Origin: a virus
DNA: 60,018 bases
Direction: 5' to 3' (one strand)
Virus record (IMG/VR): IMGVR_UViG_3300020083_000009
Span: 1-60,018 of that record
The notes under the pieces were generated by a model. It was not told where the DNA came from, did not search any database, and saw only the letters and a program-made list of their open reading frames with translations. Shown piece after piece: positions 12,943 through 23,888 of this stretch. The position numbers and the translations under genes were made by a program. Numbering within the stretch: the stretch's first letter is position 1; every line of letters starts with the position of its first letter.

Positions 12943-13551
12943 TTAAATTGATTGTACGACTTGACCAACATAATTAAACATAGTTGCCGTTGATGTGCTA
13001 GAACTCGCTGGTGTAAATCTAAAACATGGTCTTCCACTAACAACAACAATAGTAAAATTACCCGTATCTAATGAACCAGATCCACTACCATTTCCATAAT
13101 AATTATTCCTAAGAACAGAAGGAGTTCCACTACTATTATAAATTATTCTATTATACGCGCTAAAATTATAAACATGGGTTGCCGCCGTGTTTAAACCACC
13201 AGCATGATATGACATTGAACAGGTAATGTCAATTAATGTTATAGACGAACTTGTTGTAGTAATGAATGCATACTCATTATCCTCTATAGGACGATCTATA
13301 GATGATCCACCTTGGAGAAGAATTGAACCAGCAACTTGACCCTTCCTACACCAGGGACCCCATCCACTGCCATGGTAATTGTATGCGTTGTTATCCACGC
13401 TCAGAGTAACTGTATCCAAAGTATTATTTGGTTGCCAAATATCAGTGCCCAATAGGTTCAAAAAGCTGGCACCAAATGTTATATGTTTAAAGGTTCCAGT
13501 ATCACGGCATATAGAAGTAATTCCAGTTAAAGATGTGGAATTTATAATCAT
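12943..13551 (-). CDS. Tail-fibre-associated protein, paralogue B, 202 aa
   Basis: The protein is Ser/Thr/Asn/Gly-rich and beta-type. The N terminus MIINSTSLTGITSICRDTGT contains a Cys, and Cys residues recur. Its last 50 residues align with those of the 11158-11769 product, so these genes are a duplicated and diverged pair. Likely a fibre tip or receptor-binding module. Confidence 0.6.
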   Translation of the reverse strand: MIINSTSLTGITSICRDTGTFKHITFGASFLNLLGTDIWQPNNTLDTVTLSVDNNAYNYHGSGWGPWCRKGQVAGSILLQGGSSIDRPIEDNEYAFITTTSSSITLIDITCSMSYHAGGLNTAATHVYNFSAYNRIIYNSSGTPSVLRNNYYGNGSGSGSLDTGNFTIVVVSGRPCFRFTPASSSTSTATMFNYVGQVVQSI

Positions 13552-13557
13552 AATACT

Positions 13558-13971
13558 TTACTCTGGAGGATTATAAGAATTTTCATCTTCAGGAGAAATT
13601 ATTGGTGCCCCAACTGGAGCAATTGATGAATCCCAAGGAGCAGCAACACCAACTTCAGTAGGCTCTAATACATCTAAAATTTTTCTTTGCTGCATAAGCT
13701 TTAACTCACCAATATTCGATGCATTTGCTTCAACCCAACTAATAACCTGCGCCTCTGTAACTTCATCAAAAGAAGTAAAATTTTCTTCTGCCAAATCTGC
13801 CGCTGAAACTTTAAATGGAGTTGCTCCAGGAAAAAATACTTTTTCATCTGGATAATCAGATCTATAAGTTTCTAACTCCCATCTTGCATGACAAATTACA
13901 TCATTTTGCCCATTATGTAATAGTTTTTTTTTCAATTCTGTAATTCTAATTGTGTGAACGAATTGTGCCAT
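13558..13971 (-). CDS. Tail-fibre-region protein, 137 aa
   Basis: The protein begins MAQFVHTIRITELKKKLLHN and contains ENFTSFDEVTEAQVISWVEA, then a short helix and a Pro-rich C terminus (VAAPWDSSIAPVGAPIISPE). This strand-strand-helix-plus-PW tail pattern recurs beside fibre genes in many cyanophages and is usually unannotated. It could be a fibre assembly or capping protein. Late-type A/T boxes lie upstream (14004-14011). Confidence 0.55.
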   Translation of the reverse strand: MAQFVHTIRITELKKKLLHNGQNDVICHARWELETYRSDYPDEKVFFPGATPFKVSAADLAEENFTSFDEVTEAQVISWVEANASNIGELKLMQQRKILDVLEPTEVGVAAPWDSSIAPVGAPIISPEDENSYNPPE

Positions 13972-14003
13972 AATTGATATAAGACCGTTAATTTATCTTT
14001 GTT

Positions 14004-14011
14004 TATTTATT
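14004..14011 (-). promoter_or_regulatory. T4-late-like box AATAAATA
   Basis: The minus strand reads AAATAAATAAAC here, overlapping the stop region of the giant fibre gene and lying 33 bases before the ATG at 13971. It matches the pattern of other late boxes in this window. Confidence 0.45.
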
Positions 14012-17000
14012 TAGCTTCCAAAGCAGCAACACGCTGCATTAGTTGATCAATTAATTCTTGCTGATTTTGAAGTTGGGTTCTTTGTCTTCTAGCAAGATTT
14101 ACTAAATGAGGTACAAATTGGTCATACTGAACATATTCTGGTTCATTATTTTCATCAAGACCCACTAATCTTATATCCACTTCAGCAACTTCTTCAGCAA
14201 TAAAACCATAGAAACCGTGATGCTCAGGATCAGCCTTGCACTTAGAACGATACCAAACAGGTCTTACATTATCTAACATATTGTCAACATAAGAATCTTC
14301 AAGATCTTCAACATCTTTTTTATATTTGATAGATGATACAGCTCTTACCCAGTCGTTCTCTGCGGCTGTCATTCTGATGTTGGCACCACCAGATGCAGTA
14401 TTATTAAAAGTGCCTGGGGAGCGAATTCTATTAAGTCTGGTGGTGCCATTGGGGTCAACATACCAACCAGTATCATTAAAATCATATAAAATATTTACTC
14501 TCGTATCATTAAAGCGACTCACTCCATCTGGATCAGAATTATAACCAGTATTATTACGATCATAGAAAATATAACCACGACCATCATTCCAATATGTTAT
14601 ATCATATAGCTCAACTTCAGAGTTATTAATACGAACTTGCCAGTTCCCATCATTACTTAATAAACCAAAATTATTATCATACTGACCGTATAAGTAACCA
14701 GCAATAGTTCCATTATAAGAGTGCCTTAGACGAATACCAAATCCATTACCATTTGCACCAACGTTCCACCAATTACCAGCATCAGAGTACCAATGCTGTC
14801 CAGTTGCCTGATTATACAAACCGGACCCCGAATTATTATTTCTAATCCAACTTCTAGCAAAATAGTCATTTGTGGTTAGGCTTTCATTCAAATTTGATGA
14901 GGAGGCGGGATCCACATAAAAACCAGTGTTATTAGCATCGTAATAAATACCAGCAAATAATCCTCCACCACTTCCATCATTCCTATCATGCATTGCAACG
15001 GTTGTCCAGCCACTGTTATTGGGCCAAGAGTTTCTAAATCTTAAGTTTCCAATTGGTCCACCACACATTTGCCAACCATAACCAGAGTTATAAGCATTAA
15101 CGTAGTGATATGCTTGCACACCAACCCAATGCGATGTTCCTGATGGTTGGTTTGCTGGATTACTCCAAGTATCAAAGAATCCCGAACCCCATGTCATCAC
15201 AGAGTTAAGGTCTGTAGTACCCCAACCCATAGTTCCAACAAAATAATTGCCGTCTGAGGTGAAATCTCTTCTATCGGCATCATACTTACCAGTAAGTCCA
15301 AGTTGAACTTTTATTGCATTTCTATCAATATAACGAATATAATCATCATTTGAGCAGTAATACTTGTTGACACCATTACCCGAATCACCCATATTACCAG
15401 ATATAGAATTAATCCATCCAGCCATGATATAACCATTTCCCTGAGTTCTTACAACTTTATTAGCTTCATTGTTTGTTCCAGTATGAAGTTCAAGCCCATC
15501 AAGCGTATCAGCATCTAGACCAGACCCAGAACCATCATTTCCAGAGTGCCAAATTCTTGACCAAGCAGTATTACCATTGTTATTGACTGAACGATAGAAC
15601 AAATCAGTCTGATTGAAGAAACTTGCGGCAAATTGCATCGCAAAGTAATTATTATTATTACTATGAGTGGAAGAAATTAAATGCATCCAACTTCCATTAA
15701 GGGGCCATCCCTCACCTGTAGTTGGACTGTCATGTTCATAAAAACCAGAATCAATTCTATTGTTTATATTTGATACATTTACAGCGTCACCTGAAAAGGT
15801 ACTTCCAGTAGCATTGGTTGCAGTAGTTGCATTACCAGCTAAGTTTGCAGTAATTGTACCCGCAATAAAGTTACCAGAAGCATCACGAGCAACGATTGCT
15901 CCTCCAGTATTTGCTGAAGTTGCATTTGATGTTACTGTGAATGTAACCCCAAGTCCACCAGAGTTATTATATGTGGCGGCACCAGAAAGACCAGTTCCAA
16001 AAGTATTCAGAGTTAATGTATTCGCTAAGTTTCCAGAAAATGTTGTAGCAGTAATTGTACCAGCAGAGAAGCCACCAGCATTATTACGTCTTACAATAGT
16101 ATCAGCATTGTTATCGCTTGTTGAAGCAAATCCATTAAGTAATGCAGCGTTTAAATTATTAACTTGAGTTGTTGATGAAACTACGAATGGTGCAGTTGCT
16201 CCAGTTACATTGGAAATGAACTGAGTACCTGTAATAGTACCACTAGCAGTTACATTTCCAGGGAACGATGTGTTACCAGATTCATCAAGAAGAGTTGCAG
16301 TTCTTTGTAATGATGAAAAAACACCAGTATATTGTCTAACGTGAATTGGTTCGGTTCCATCATCAGCAGTTGCAATTTCAACAAAACCAGCATTAGATGA
16401 AGTTCCACCAATAAGAATTCGGAACTGATCATTATCTGCCATATTACCACGAACAAGTTCAGTGGAGTTTGTTCCAGTAACTGTATTTGTAATGTTACCA
16501 GTCAAATTAGCAGTAATCGTACCAGCACTAAAGTTTCCTGAAGCATCTCGTTGGACAACATAGTTGGCAGTATTGGCATTTGTAGCATTGATACCAATAG
16601 TAACTGCAGCAGAGTTATTATATGAGTTTCCAGTAAGCGGTGATTGAATGGTTAAGGTATTGTTAAGAGATCCAATTAATGATGTGCCTGTAATTGCTCC
16701 AGCCGAGAAGGCACCAGTAGCATCACGAGTAACTACAGTATTAATTACATTACTAGATGAAGTATCAAGACCATCGAGTAAATCGGCATTTAAGTTTGTA
16801 ACTTTTGTGGTAGAGGAAACCGTAAATGGAGCACCAGTTGCAGTTGTAACTGTTGAAGTAAAAGTAGTTGCTGTTACTGCTCCATTAAATGAAGCGTTAC
16901 CAGAACTACCAAGAGTAAACACATCGATTGCACTAGCGTTTCTTCCAACTAGGCTACCAGTAAATTGTAGGTAAAGATTGTTACCGTGGAATTGAATCTT

Positions 17001-20000
17001 GCCTGCTTTCTCACCCGTCCAAGTTCCTGTTGTAAAACTTATGTCATGGTCTGCTCCAATCGCAATTGATTGTGTAGTCAATAACCCCTGTAATGTTGCA
17101 CTGGTTGCAGTTAATGCACCCATGCTAAATTCACCACTTGCTCCACGTTGGACAACATAGTTGGCAGTATTAGCATTTGTAGCATTGATACCAATAGTAA
17201 CTGCAGCAGAGTTATTATATGAGTTTCCAGTAAGAGGTGATTGGATAGTTAAGGTATTGTTAAGAGATCCAGTAAAGTTAGAAGCACTAACTGTACCAGC
17301 ATTAAGTTGTCCTGTAAATGTAGATATACCTGCAACTGTAAGTCTTTGTAGATCAGAAGTTTCATTAGAAGATTGCTCTAATCTTGCAACAGTAGATACA
17401 CCAGCAACAGTTAATCTGTTCAGTGCTGCAGTACCAGCAGTCTGATTAATGTTGTTTTTAGTGCCACTAAAGGTAGAAACTCCACTGGTTTGACTATTTG
17501 CATAAACAAGTGTTCCACTAATATCAACAGTGCCAAAGTTTGCAGTACCAAAGTTTGTAAGACTAACAAAGGTGGAAACACCAGCAACAGTTAGGTTGTT
17601 AAGTTCAGCAGTGCCTGCCTGTTGTTGAATATTATTTTCAGCTGAGGTGAAAGTTACAATTCCACTATGAATCGCATTAATATTGGTCATGTATGGAATT
17701 GATGCCCCAGAAGTTCCGCCAAGAGAATCAAAGAATAATGTACCTACAGTTGTAACACCAGTAACGGTAAGTCTATTCAATGCCGCAGTACCAGCAGTTT
17801 GATTAATATTATTACCAGAACCACTGAAGGTAGAAACTCCAGATACAACTTCGTTAGTGACCTTAAAGTTTTGGAAGGTTGCAATACCAGTTGCACCAGT
17901 AACTGAGATATTAGTTGCAGCAATTCCAAGAACTTCTAATTTACTATTATTAGTAATAGTGACATTGCCATAAAAAACTGGAGTAGTCACTAAGTCATAG
18001 CTTAATCCATTACCTTGAAGAATTGCTCCTAAGGATGGTAGCGCAGAAAGACCAGTACCACCTCTGGTAATAGAAATATTACCAGTAAAGTTAGCGGGAT
18101 CAAGGAAGTATGCACCAGAAACACCACCAAGAGTTGCAGCATCAACATCACCAGTTGCTGAAGGTTTGATTGAAACCGCACCATCAGCATCTACGCTGAA
18201 AGTAGAAGTTTTAAATTTAGCAACACCAAGAGTTGAATAAAGATTAGGAGTTCCTGCAGCTCTATTGACTTTTAATTCTACCTTACCGTAGTATGTGTTA
18301 ATACCAACACCACCAGGAGCAGAATCAGACGTAGTTGCAGTGGCACTTAATGGTTGTGTTGTACCAATACCAACTGAAGTAACAACTTTCTTGTATGAAG
18401 AATCACCTGCAAGGAACGTAGTATCACTTGCAGATCCACTACCTAATCTAGATGGGCTAATTGTTCCAGTTGTAACATTGGAAGCGTCAATTGATGCCGA
18501 AGAAAGAACTGTAAAGTTATCAAAAATTGCTGATGAAGTATTAATTGTTGCGTTATATGTTACATTCTGTTTGGTAAGTGAGAATACGCCTCCATTAGTA
18601 TTTGCAATTCCTGCGGCGCCCAAGGTTAAACCATTTACAGAGGTTAAAGCATCTGCTCTAGTTTCATGAAGTGTGAAGGCGTTTTGTGTGATTGAGCCAA
18701 CAAAGTAGAATGCTCCTGTAGTAATTCCTGTTGGGGTTGTTCCAGAAGCCCTAACTGCATCACCAGTTGTATAACCATGATTGACAAAGATAATGTGCTC
18801 TTCTGAAGTATTAACACCAACTCTTGTTAAAGAGTGTGATCCAGTTCCACTACTAGTGAAATCAACTTTTGTTGCTAATGCATAAGAAGTATACAGTTCA
18901 ACAGAACTAACGCCAACTCTCTTAATATAATAAGTATTTGATTGTGTTAATCCACCAACCAAGTTTCCATTATTAGAGGAATAAATTACAGGATCTCCAT
19001 TTGTAAATGTTGTAACTCCGACAATGATTCTATCATTGGCAAAATCAACATCACCACCAATTGAAGTATCCGTAGGTTCAAATGTTTTACCATATCCAAC
19101 ACTAGTATCAGTGCTGATTGCTACAGCATTACCATCAGCAATATAATCAGGAAGTAGTGTTGAACCAGTAAACTTTTGGTTATTTGTCAGTGTTAGATAT
19201 AATCGTGTTTCAAGATCATTTACTGTTGCACTAAATCTAGATCCACTAACTCTTCCACCAATTAATGAGTCATCGTTAATTGTTAAAGTATCTCCAGATA
19301 CATATTTTCTACCACCAAAATTAACTCTAACTTGTGTGACAGTTCCTGCAGCACCAACCGTGATTGCAGCTCTTGCACTTGTACCAATACCTGTATTAGT
19401 ATCAAGAACACAGGTATACACACCAGGATTAGTATAACCAGATCCACCACTCGTAACTGTAACACCTAAAAGAACACCCTTTACAAGACCTGTAGTACCA
19501 TATCCAACAGCATTAATTGGAGGTCCTGTAACAATGCCAACAGCACCACCAGCACTATTAGCACTGACTACAGTATCTCCATTATTAAAGTTATAATTAG
19601 TAGTATCACTAGAAAGAATTAAATATTGACCGTAAACATCAGAGATAAGAACATAACCATTTCCAGGTTCAATTACGGTATCGCCGTTTTGTAAATTTGT
19701 AGCAGGAATTAGGTTAACAAGATCAGTTCTACCACCAGATACATTGGCACGATAATAATTAACAACTTTAGGTGGAATAAGATCTGCGTTAATTTGTCCA
19801 GTTGCGTTTAACTGAACAACAGCACTTGGAACGGCATTTGTTGTTAGGTTTCTATCGATAAAGCTTCCAAGTCTATTATTTAAGAATGTTCTTATAGCTT
19901 TTTGTGTAGAAACTTTAGTATCCTGGGATCCACCAACTTCATTATCACCAAGACCAATATCAGTTGAGAACGCTTCAATTTCAACACCACCAGAAAGGCT

Positions 20001-23000
20001 AAGTTTTAAGCTGGCAAGAACACCAATACTTACTTTGTTATTGAAAACAATATTACCTGTTCTGTTGAATGCTGTAATGAAGGCACCAATTTTAAAATCA
20101 CCAAGTTCATTAGTACCCGAAGAATAAACACGACCACCAAGTTCAAAGATTTGCTCAGACGCTGGATCAGTTTGACCACCGTTTTGTGGTAAGGCATTAT
20201 AGTCCGTACCAGATCCAGAATATTCCCACGTATGACCAGAAGAGTTAATAATAGAAGGTCTGTGGAAAAATAATTGATAATTTTCTGGAAGAGTAGCAAT
20301 ATTAGAAACAACTGTTCCAGAAGGTGTTGATGCAACTTTAAATTCTGTGGTTCTATAAGTTGTAATACCTGTAACTGATGTTACCGCAATTGAAACTGGA
20401 GATCCACTATGATCTGCAATTTTCAAAGTATTTGTATAATTAGTAACTCCAAATAATCTTCTAACACCACCAGAAGCTTCTACAGAAACAATTAGTTGCC
20501 TACTTTCACTCAGATAAGTTAATGCAAATCCAACAGCAGTTCCGCCTGGGACAGTTTGTTGAACAGTTCTACCAGAAACAAAGTTTAATGTGCTTGTGGT
20601 AGATGCAATTCCAACTGATTGATATGCTGCATGTGTATCTAATACTTCACTTACAAAGAACTCAAGATTACCCTTGGTAAATGTATGAATACCTACAGCA
20701 GGTGATGTTAAATTAACTCGTCGTATTAAAGAGTTATCTTCATAAAGTTCAAATGTGTTTTGATCAATATATGAAAGATAGTATTGGTTGCCACTAACAA
20801 GACCGCCAATGACTGATGGAGGAATCGCTCCCTCATCTCCAGTGTATAGAACAATATCTTGGTTGGAGAATGGATGATTTGTAATTAAAAATCTATCTGT
20901 AGAGGTATTAATTCCAGTGGTTGCATTAAATTGTTGTTGAGTTGTAATTGGTTTAAACGAAGAAGTTTGATCTACGTTTGCATTATTGTAGAATCTAGTA
21001 ACATATAAATCTTGATCAGTTCTACCAAGACCAATAACTTTAAGTGTTTGTAAACCACCACTAATACCAGTAGCAGCAATACGTCCACGGTCAAATCTAA
21101 ATGAATTTGGAGACCAACCAACTGCTCTTAGTGCAAAAAGACCAAAGTTAGTTGCAGAGTTAGTAATGGACAGATATCCACCAGACTGACATAGTGATCC
21201 ATACTTACAGAAAATTTGGAAGCAAGAAACGACCTGAGCATAGCCTTCATTAATACAACGCCAACCAATACCACCGAAGGAAACCATGGTATAGGCAGCA
21301 GCAACCATGGATTTACCTTGTTCTGGCTGTGACTGTTCTACAGGATTTTCAACTTCCTGCTTAATAATTGGTGTGTTTGGCGAAGCAACTTTACTACCAT
21401 CTACAAGAATACCATTTGCACCTAAAAAGGATATAATTGAACAGTTCTGAATATATGGAGAACGAGTTATTACTGGCTTCGTATTCTTAGTTGCATATCC
21501 AACTCTACTTGCTGTTGAATCAGCTGGATCGTCAAATGCTAGACCATTATCAAATGTAAATTGTGGAATTCCAGCTTGATCCACAAAATCTTTCATTGCA
21601 AAGTTGGTTATATAACCGCCATTTCTAACACGGAATAAGTCCTTTCCAGCATTTGATGGTCGTATAATTGTATTTCTTAAGTTATCTCCAAGTACGGCAA
21701 CATCCTCATAAAGAAGAATTGGGTTATCTTCAACATAATCACCAGCTTCAACGATAATTGCAATTGGTTCAGATTTTGTTGAAGGATTTGTTACGTTTGG
21801 TGCTGCAGTTGTACCAATGCCAATAACAGATGTAATAATACCAACATAAGATACAACAGCAGATCTTACATTAGCACAATCAGTAATTGTTCCGATTCCT
21901 GGTGCTGGAACTGCTGATAGACTACTATTACCAATAGCTACAGTAAGAATTCCGACAATATTATCAATGCTTGTTTGAATATTTGCACAAGATGCGGGAT
22001 CAGTATTAAACCCAGTTACAGGATCCGCAATAATTGTAAAATCTTGTGAATTTAATTGGTTGGCGATTGCCTTTTTAGCATAGTCTCTAGCAGCTACAAA
22101 GGCAGTAATAGATTCAGATTCTTCATTAAGCAGCCCAGTTGTTAAAGCATATCCAGCTCCATTGAAATATCTTTTAGTTGCATAAACAATGTGCTGGTTA
22201 GAACCATAAGAAACATCTTGAGCAATAGCATCAACAATCTGACCAAGGTCTCTGGCACACTTACGACCACCAATAATGTTAGTTGAACCAATACCAATAC
22301 TACCGCAAACTACATTACATGATGTAGTGATACCTGCAAAAAAACCATTATTTGCAGTTGTAATACCAGCTGTGCTACCAGCACCAATCGTTGTTGTAAC
22401 AATACCTACAAGGGTATCAACAGCAGATCTTACATTAGCGCATGAGGATGCACTAGTATTTGAACCAGTTGCAGGATCTGCGGTAATACTAAGATCTGTA
22501 ATTGGAAGTCTGTTTGTCAAAGCTTCGTTCATTAACGTTCCAGCGGAACGGAACGCGTAAATGGTTTCTTGCTCTTCTCCAGCAAGACTGTTGATACCTA
22601 CACCATTAAAATACTTAAATACAAATTCTCTAGCATAACTATTACCACCAGTGAATACGTCTGTTGACACTGCATCAACAAACATACCCAAATCTCTTTG
22701 ACACTTGGCTGGGTTTGGTTGTACAAAGGATGGATACGCTGTAGCAATACCAGCATATGCATAGTTAATAATTGTTTGCCTATTTTGCTGAATCAAACGA
22801 TATGCATCATAAAATCTTGAACGAATATTAGTTGATTGTTCACCAGGGAAGTAAAAATCTGAGTGTGCAATTGCGACTGCAGCAAGAGATTTATCAATAA
22901 TCTCCTGTCTATTTGCTACAATTCTATTTCTAGCGTCTTTTCTACGATGGAAGTAATTTGCGTTGACATTATTAGGATCTTGAATTATAGTGTAATCAAA

Positions 23001-23843
23001 GACTTGTCCTACAGCAGTTTGATAGAGTGTGGGTGGTGTTTGATTGTTGATGATATACTGGGAAATAAAGCCAATATACTGGTAGGCAAAGAGAGCTTCC
23101 TCCTCTTCACCAGCAACAGAAGATACACCACCACTCCAGTAAGATAGAGCAGCTTCAACTGTTTTAGAATTACCACCATAGGAAAGGTCATAAACAATTG
23201 CATCGACGATGAGCCCTACGTCTCTAATGCAAGTTGTGCGATCATAATCTGGTTTATCAGTAGTAATATTTGGATAGCTAAATTCTAAATATGAAACAAC
23301 TTCATTTTGAATAAATTCTCTGTTGGAATTTAATAAATTACCAGCATCTATGAATCTACCAGCAGGAAGATTAAAACTTCTAAAGGATGCTAACTGAGCA
23401 GCTTTCTTGATAGTTTTGACAGGAAGTGCTCGTCCATCATTAATATCGTCACCATTTGCAGCAGAAACATATAATCTATTTTCGTATAAACCTGCAGTAG
23501 TAAATCCTAGCTGTCCATTTGGTCCAATGGTAAGGGTTTGACCATCAGTACCTGCTTTAGGAGGTAAAATAATTTCGTAAGAACCAGTAAATCCAGCTCC
23601 TGCGCTTGGAGGAGAAATAGTGATTTGATTTCCGTTAGAACTGATTCCAATTCTAGATTGGAAGGTAACAATTCCTTGAGCACCATTACCATCTACTGCC
23701 GAAATAATTCCAACAGTGGTAATACCAGTAACTTTAGCATGGCGAAGTGTTGCAATTCCAGCGTTGATATTTCTATTTGCGTCGGCAAAGGTATTTGTTC
23801 CAATACCAATACCGTGTTTTACCCTAAAGTTTTGATCAGCCAA
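14007..23843 (-). CDS. Giant tail fibre protein with S74 chaperone domain, 3278 aa
   Basis: This is the largest gene in the window and almost certainly a long virion fibre. Residues 1-130 form an attachment region (MADQNFRVKHGIGIGTNTFA). About residues 200-600 carry three copies of a helical repeat (C.RD.G..VDA....V..G and a following helix). The rest consists of hundreds of short Gly/Thr/Ser/Val beta repeats. Near 2980-3150, repeated NTGxYxDPxGxS-type segments appear. The last 111 residues begin AVSSIKYKKDVEDL and end in a Leu-zipper helix. This fits the S74 intramolecular chaperone domain, with the candidate nucleophile at Ser3170 or Ser3171, which trimerises the fibre and then cleaves itself off. 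Preceded by TATAAATA (23881-23888). Confidence 0.85.
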   Translation of the reverse strand: MADQNFRVKHGIGIGTNTFADANRNINAGIATLRHAKVTGITTVGIISAVDGNGAQGIVTFQSRIGISSNGNQITISPPSAGAGFTGSYEIILPPKAGTDGQTLTIGPNGQLGFTTAGLYENRLYVSAANGDDINDGRALPVKTIKKAAQLASFRSFNLPAGRFIDAGNLLNSNREFIQNEVVSYLEFSYPNITTDKPDYDRTTCIRDVGLIVDAIVYDLSYGGNSKTVEAALSYWSGGVSSVAGEEEEALFAYQYIGFISQYIINNQTPPTLYQTAVGQVFDYTIIQDPNNVNANYFHRRKDARNRIVANRQEIIDKSLAAVAIAHSDFYFPGEQSTNIRSRFYDAYRLIQQNRQTIINYAYAGIATAYPSFVQPNPAKCQRDLGMFVDAVSTDVFTGGNSYAREFVFKYFNGVGINSLAGEEQETIYAFRSAGTLMNEALTNRLPITDLSITADPATGSNTSASSCANVRSAVDTLVGIVTTTIGAGSTAGITTANNGFFAGITTSCNVVCGSIGIGSTNIIGGRKCARDLGQIVDAIAQDVSYGSNQHIVYATKRYFNGAGYALTTGLLNEESESITAFVAARDYAKKAIANQLNSQDFTIIADPVTGFNTDPASCANIQTSIDNIVGILTVAIGNSSLSAVPAPGIGTITDCANVRSAVVSYVGIITSVIGIGTTAAPNVTNPSTKSEPIAIIVEAGDYVEDNPILLYEDVAVLGDNLRNTIIRPSNAGKDLFRVRNGGYITNFAMKDFVDQAGIPQFTFDNGLAFDDPADSTASRVGYATKNTKPVITRSPYIQNCSIISFLGANGILVDGSKVASPNTPIIKQEVENPVEQSQPEQGKSMVAAAYTMVSFGGIGWRCINEGYAQVVSCFQIFCKYGSLCQSGGYLSITNSATNFGLFALRAVGWSPNSFRFDRGRIAATGISGGLQTLKVIGLGRTDQDLYVTRFYNNANVDQTSSFKPITTQQQFNATTGINTSTDRFLITNHPFSNQDIVLYTGDEGAIPPSVIGGLVSGNQYYLSYIDQNTFELYEDNSLIRRVNLTSPAVGIHTFTKGNLEFFVSEVLDTHAAYQSVGIASTTSTLNFVSGRTVQQTVPGGTAVGFALTYLSESRQLIVSVEASGGVRRLFGVTNYTNTLKIADHSGSPVSIAVTSVTGITTYRTTEFKVASTPSGTVVSNIATLPENYQLFFHRPSIINSSGHTWEYSGSGTDYNALPQNGGQTDPASEQIFELGGRVYSSGTNELGDFKIGAFITAFNRTGNIVFNNKVSIGVLASLKLSLSGGVEIEAFSTDIGLGDNEVGGSQDTKVSTQKAIRTFLNNRLGSFIDRNLTTNAVPSAVVQLNATGQINADLIPPKVVNYYRANVSGGRTDLVNLIPATNLQNGDTVIEPGNGYVLISDVYGQYLILSSDTTNYNFNNGDTVVSANSAGGAVGIVTGPPINAVGYGTTGLVKGVLLGVTVTSGGSGYTNPGVYTCVLDTNTGIGTSARAAITVGAAGTVTQVRVNFGGRKYVSGDTLTINDDSLIGGRVSGSRFSATVNDLETRLYLTLTNNQKFTGSTLLPDYIADGNAVAISTDTSVGYGKTFEPTDTSIGGDVDFANDRIIVGVTTFTNGDPVIYSSNNGNLVGGLTQSNTYYIKRVGVSSVELYTSYALATKVDFTSSGTGSHSLTRVGVNTSEEHIIFVNHGYTTGDAVRASGTTPTGITTGAFYFVGSITQNAFTLHETRADALTSVNGLTLGAAGIANTNGGVFSLTKQNVTYNATINTSSAIFDNFTVLSSASIDASNVTTGTISPSRLGSGSASDTTFLAGDSSYKKVVTSVGIGTTQPLSATATTSDSAPGGVGINTYYGKVELKVNRAAGTPNLYSTLGVAKFKTSTFSVDADGAVSIKPSATGDVDAATLGGVSGAYFLDPANFTGNISITRGGTGLSALPSLGAILQGNGLSYDLVTTPVFYGNVTITNNSKLEVLGIAATNISVTGATGIATFQNFKVTNEVVSGVSTFSGSGNNINQTAGTAALNRLTVTGVTTVGTLFFDSLGGTSGASIPYMTNINAIHSGIVTFTSAENNIQQQAGTAELNNLTVAGVSTFVSLTNFGTANFGTVDISGTLVYANSQTSGVSTFSGTKNNINQTAGTAALNRLTVAGVSTVARLEQSSNETSDLQRLTVAGISTFTGQLNAGTVSASNFTGSLNNTLTIQSPLTGNSYNNSAAVTIGINATNANTANYVVQRGASGEFSMGALTATSATLQGLLTTQSIAIGADHDISFTTGTWTGEKAGKIQFHGNNLYLQFTGSLVGRNASAIDVFTLGSSGNASFNGAVTATTFTSTVTTATGAPFTVSSTTKVTNLNADLLDGLDTSSSNVINTVVTRDATGAFSAGAITGTSLIGSLNNTLTIQSPLTGNSYNNSAAVTIGINATNANTANYVVQRDASGNFSAGTITANLTGNITNTVTGTNSTELVRGNMADNDQFRILIGGTSSNAGFVEIATADDGTEPIHVRQYTGVFSSLQRTATLLDESGNTSFPGNVTASGTITGTQFISNVTGATAPFVVSSTTQVNNLNAALLNGFASTSDNNADTIVRRNNAGGFSAGTITATTFSGNLANTLTLNTFGTGLSGAATYNNSGGLGVTFTVTSNATSANTGGAIVARDASGNFIAGTITANLAGNATTATNATGSTFSGDAVNVSNINNRIDSGFYEHDSPTTGEGWPLNGSWMHLISSTHSNNNNYFAMQFAASFFNQTDLFYRSVNNNGNTAWSRIWHSGNDGSGSGLDADTLDGLELHTGTNNEANKVVRTQGNGYIMAGWINSISGNMGDSGNGVNKYYCSNDDYIRYIDRNAIKVQLGLTGKYDADRRDFTSDGNYFVGTMGWGTTDLNSVMTWGSGFFDTWSNPANQPSGTSHWVGVQAYHYVNAYNSGYGWQMCGGPIGNLRFRNSWPNNSGWTTVAMHDRNDGSGGGLFAGIYYDANNTGFYVDPASSSNLNESLTTNDYFARSWIRNNNSGSGLYNQATGQHWYSDAGNWWNVGANGNGFGIRLRHSYNGTIAGYLYGQYDNNFGLLSNDGNWQVRINNSEVELYDITYWNDGRGYIFYDRNNTGYNSDPDGVSRFNDTRVNILYDFNDTGWYVDPNGTTRLNRIRSPGTFNNTASGGANIRMTAAENDWVRAVSSIKYKKDVEDLEDSYVDNMLDNVRPVWYRSKCKADPEHHGFYGFIAEEVAEVDIRLVGLDENNEPEYVQYDQFVPHLVNLARRQRTQLQNQQELIDQLMQRVAALEAK
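16550..17271 (-). repeat. Duplicated 125-bp module within the giant fibre gene
   Basis: Copies lie at 16550-16674 and 17147-17271. They differ at only a few positions. Both encode the same protein block (LTIQSPLTGNSYNNSAAVTI and following). The near identity at DNA level points to recent duplication or recombination. Confidence 0.75.
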
Positions 23844-23880
23844 GGTTCACTATCCCCTCATGCGTGCTGTTATCTTAGGT

Positions 23881-23888
23881 TATTTATA
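23881..23888 (-). promoter_or_regulatory. T4-late promoter TATAAATA
   Basis: A perfect TATAAATA on the minus strand overlaps the stop codon of the gene at 23884-29193 and lies 37 bases upstream of the giant fibre ATG at 23843. Confidence 0.65.
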
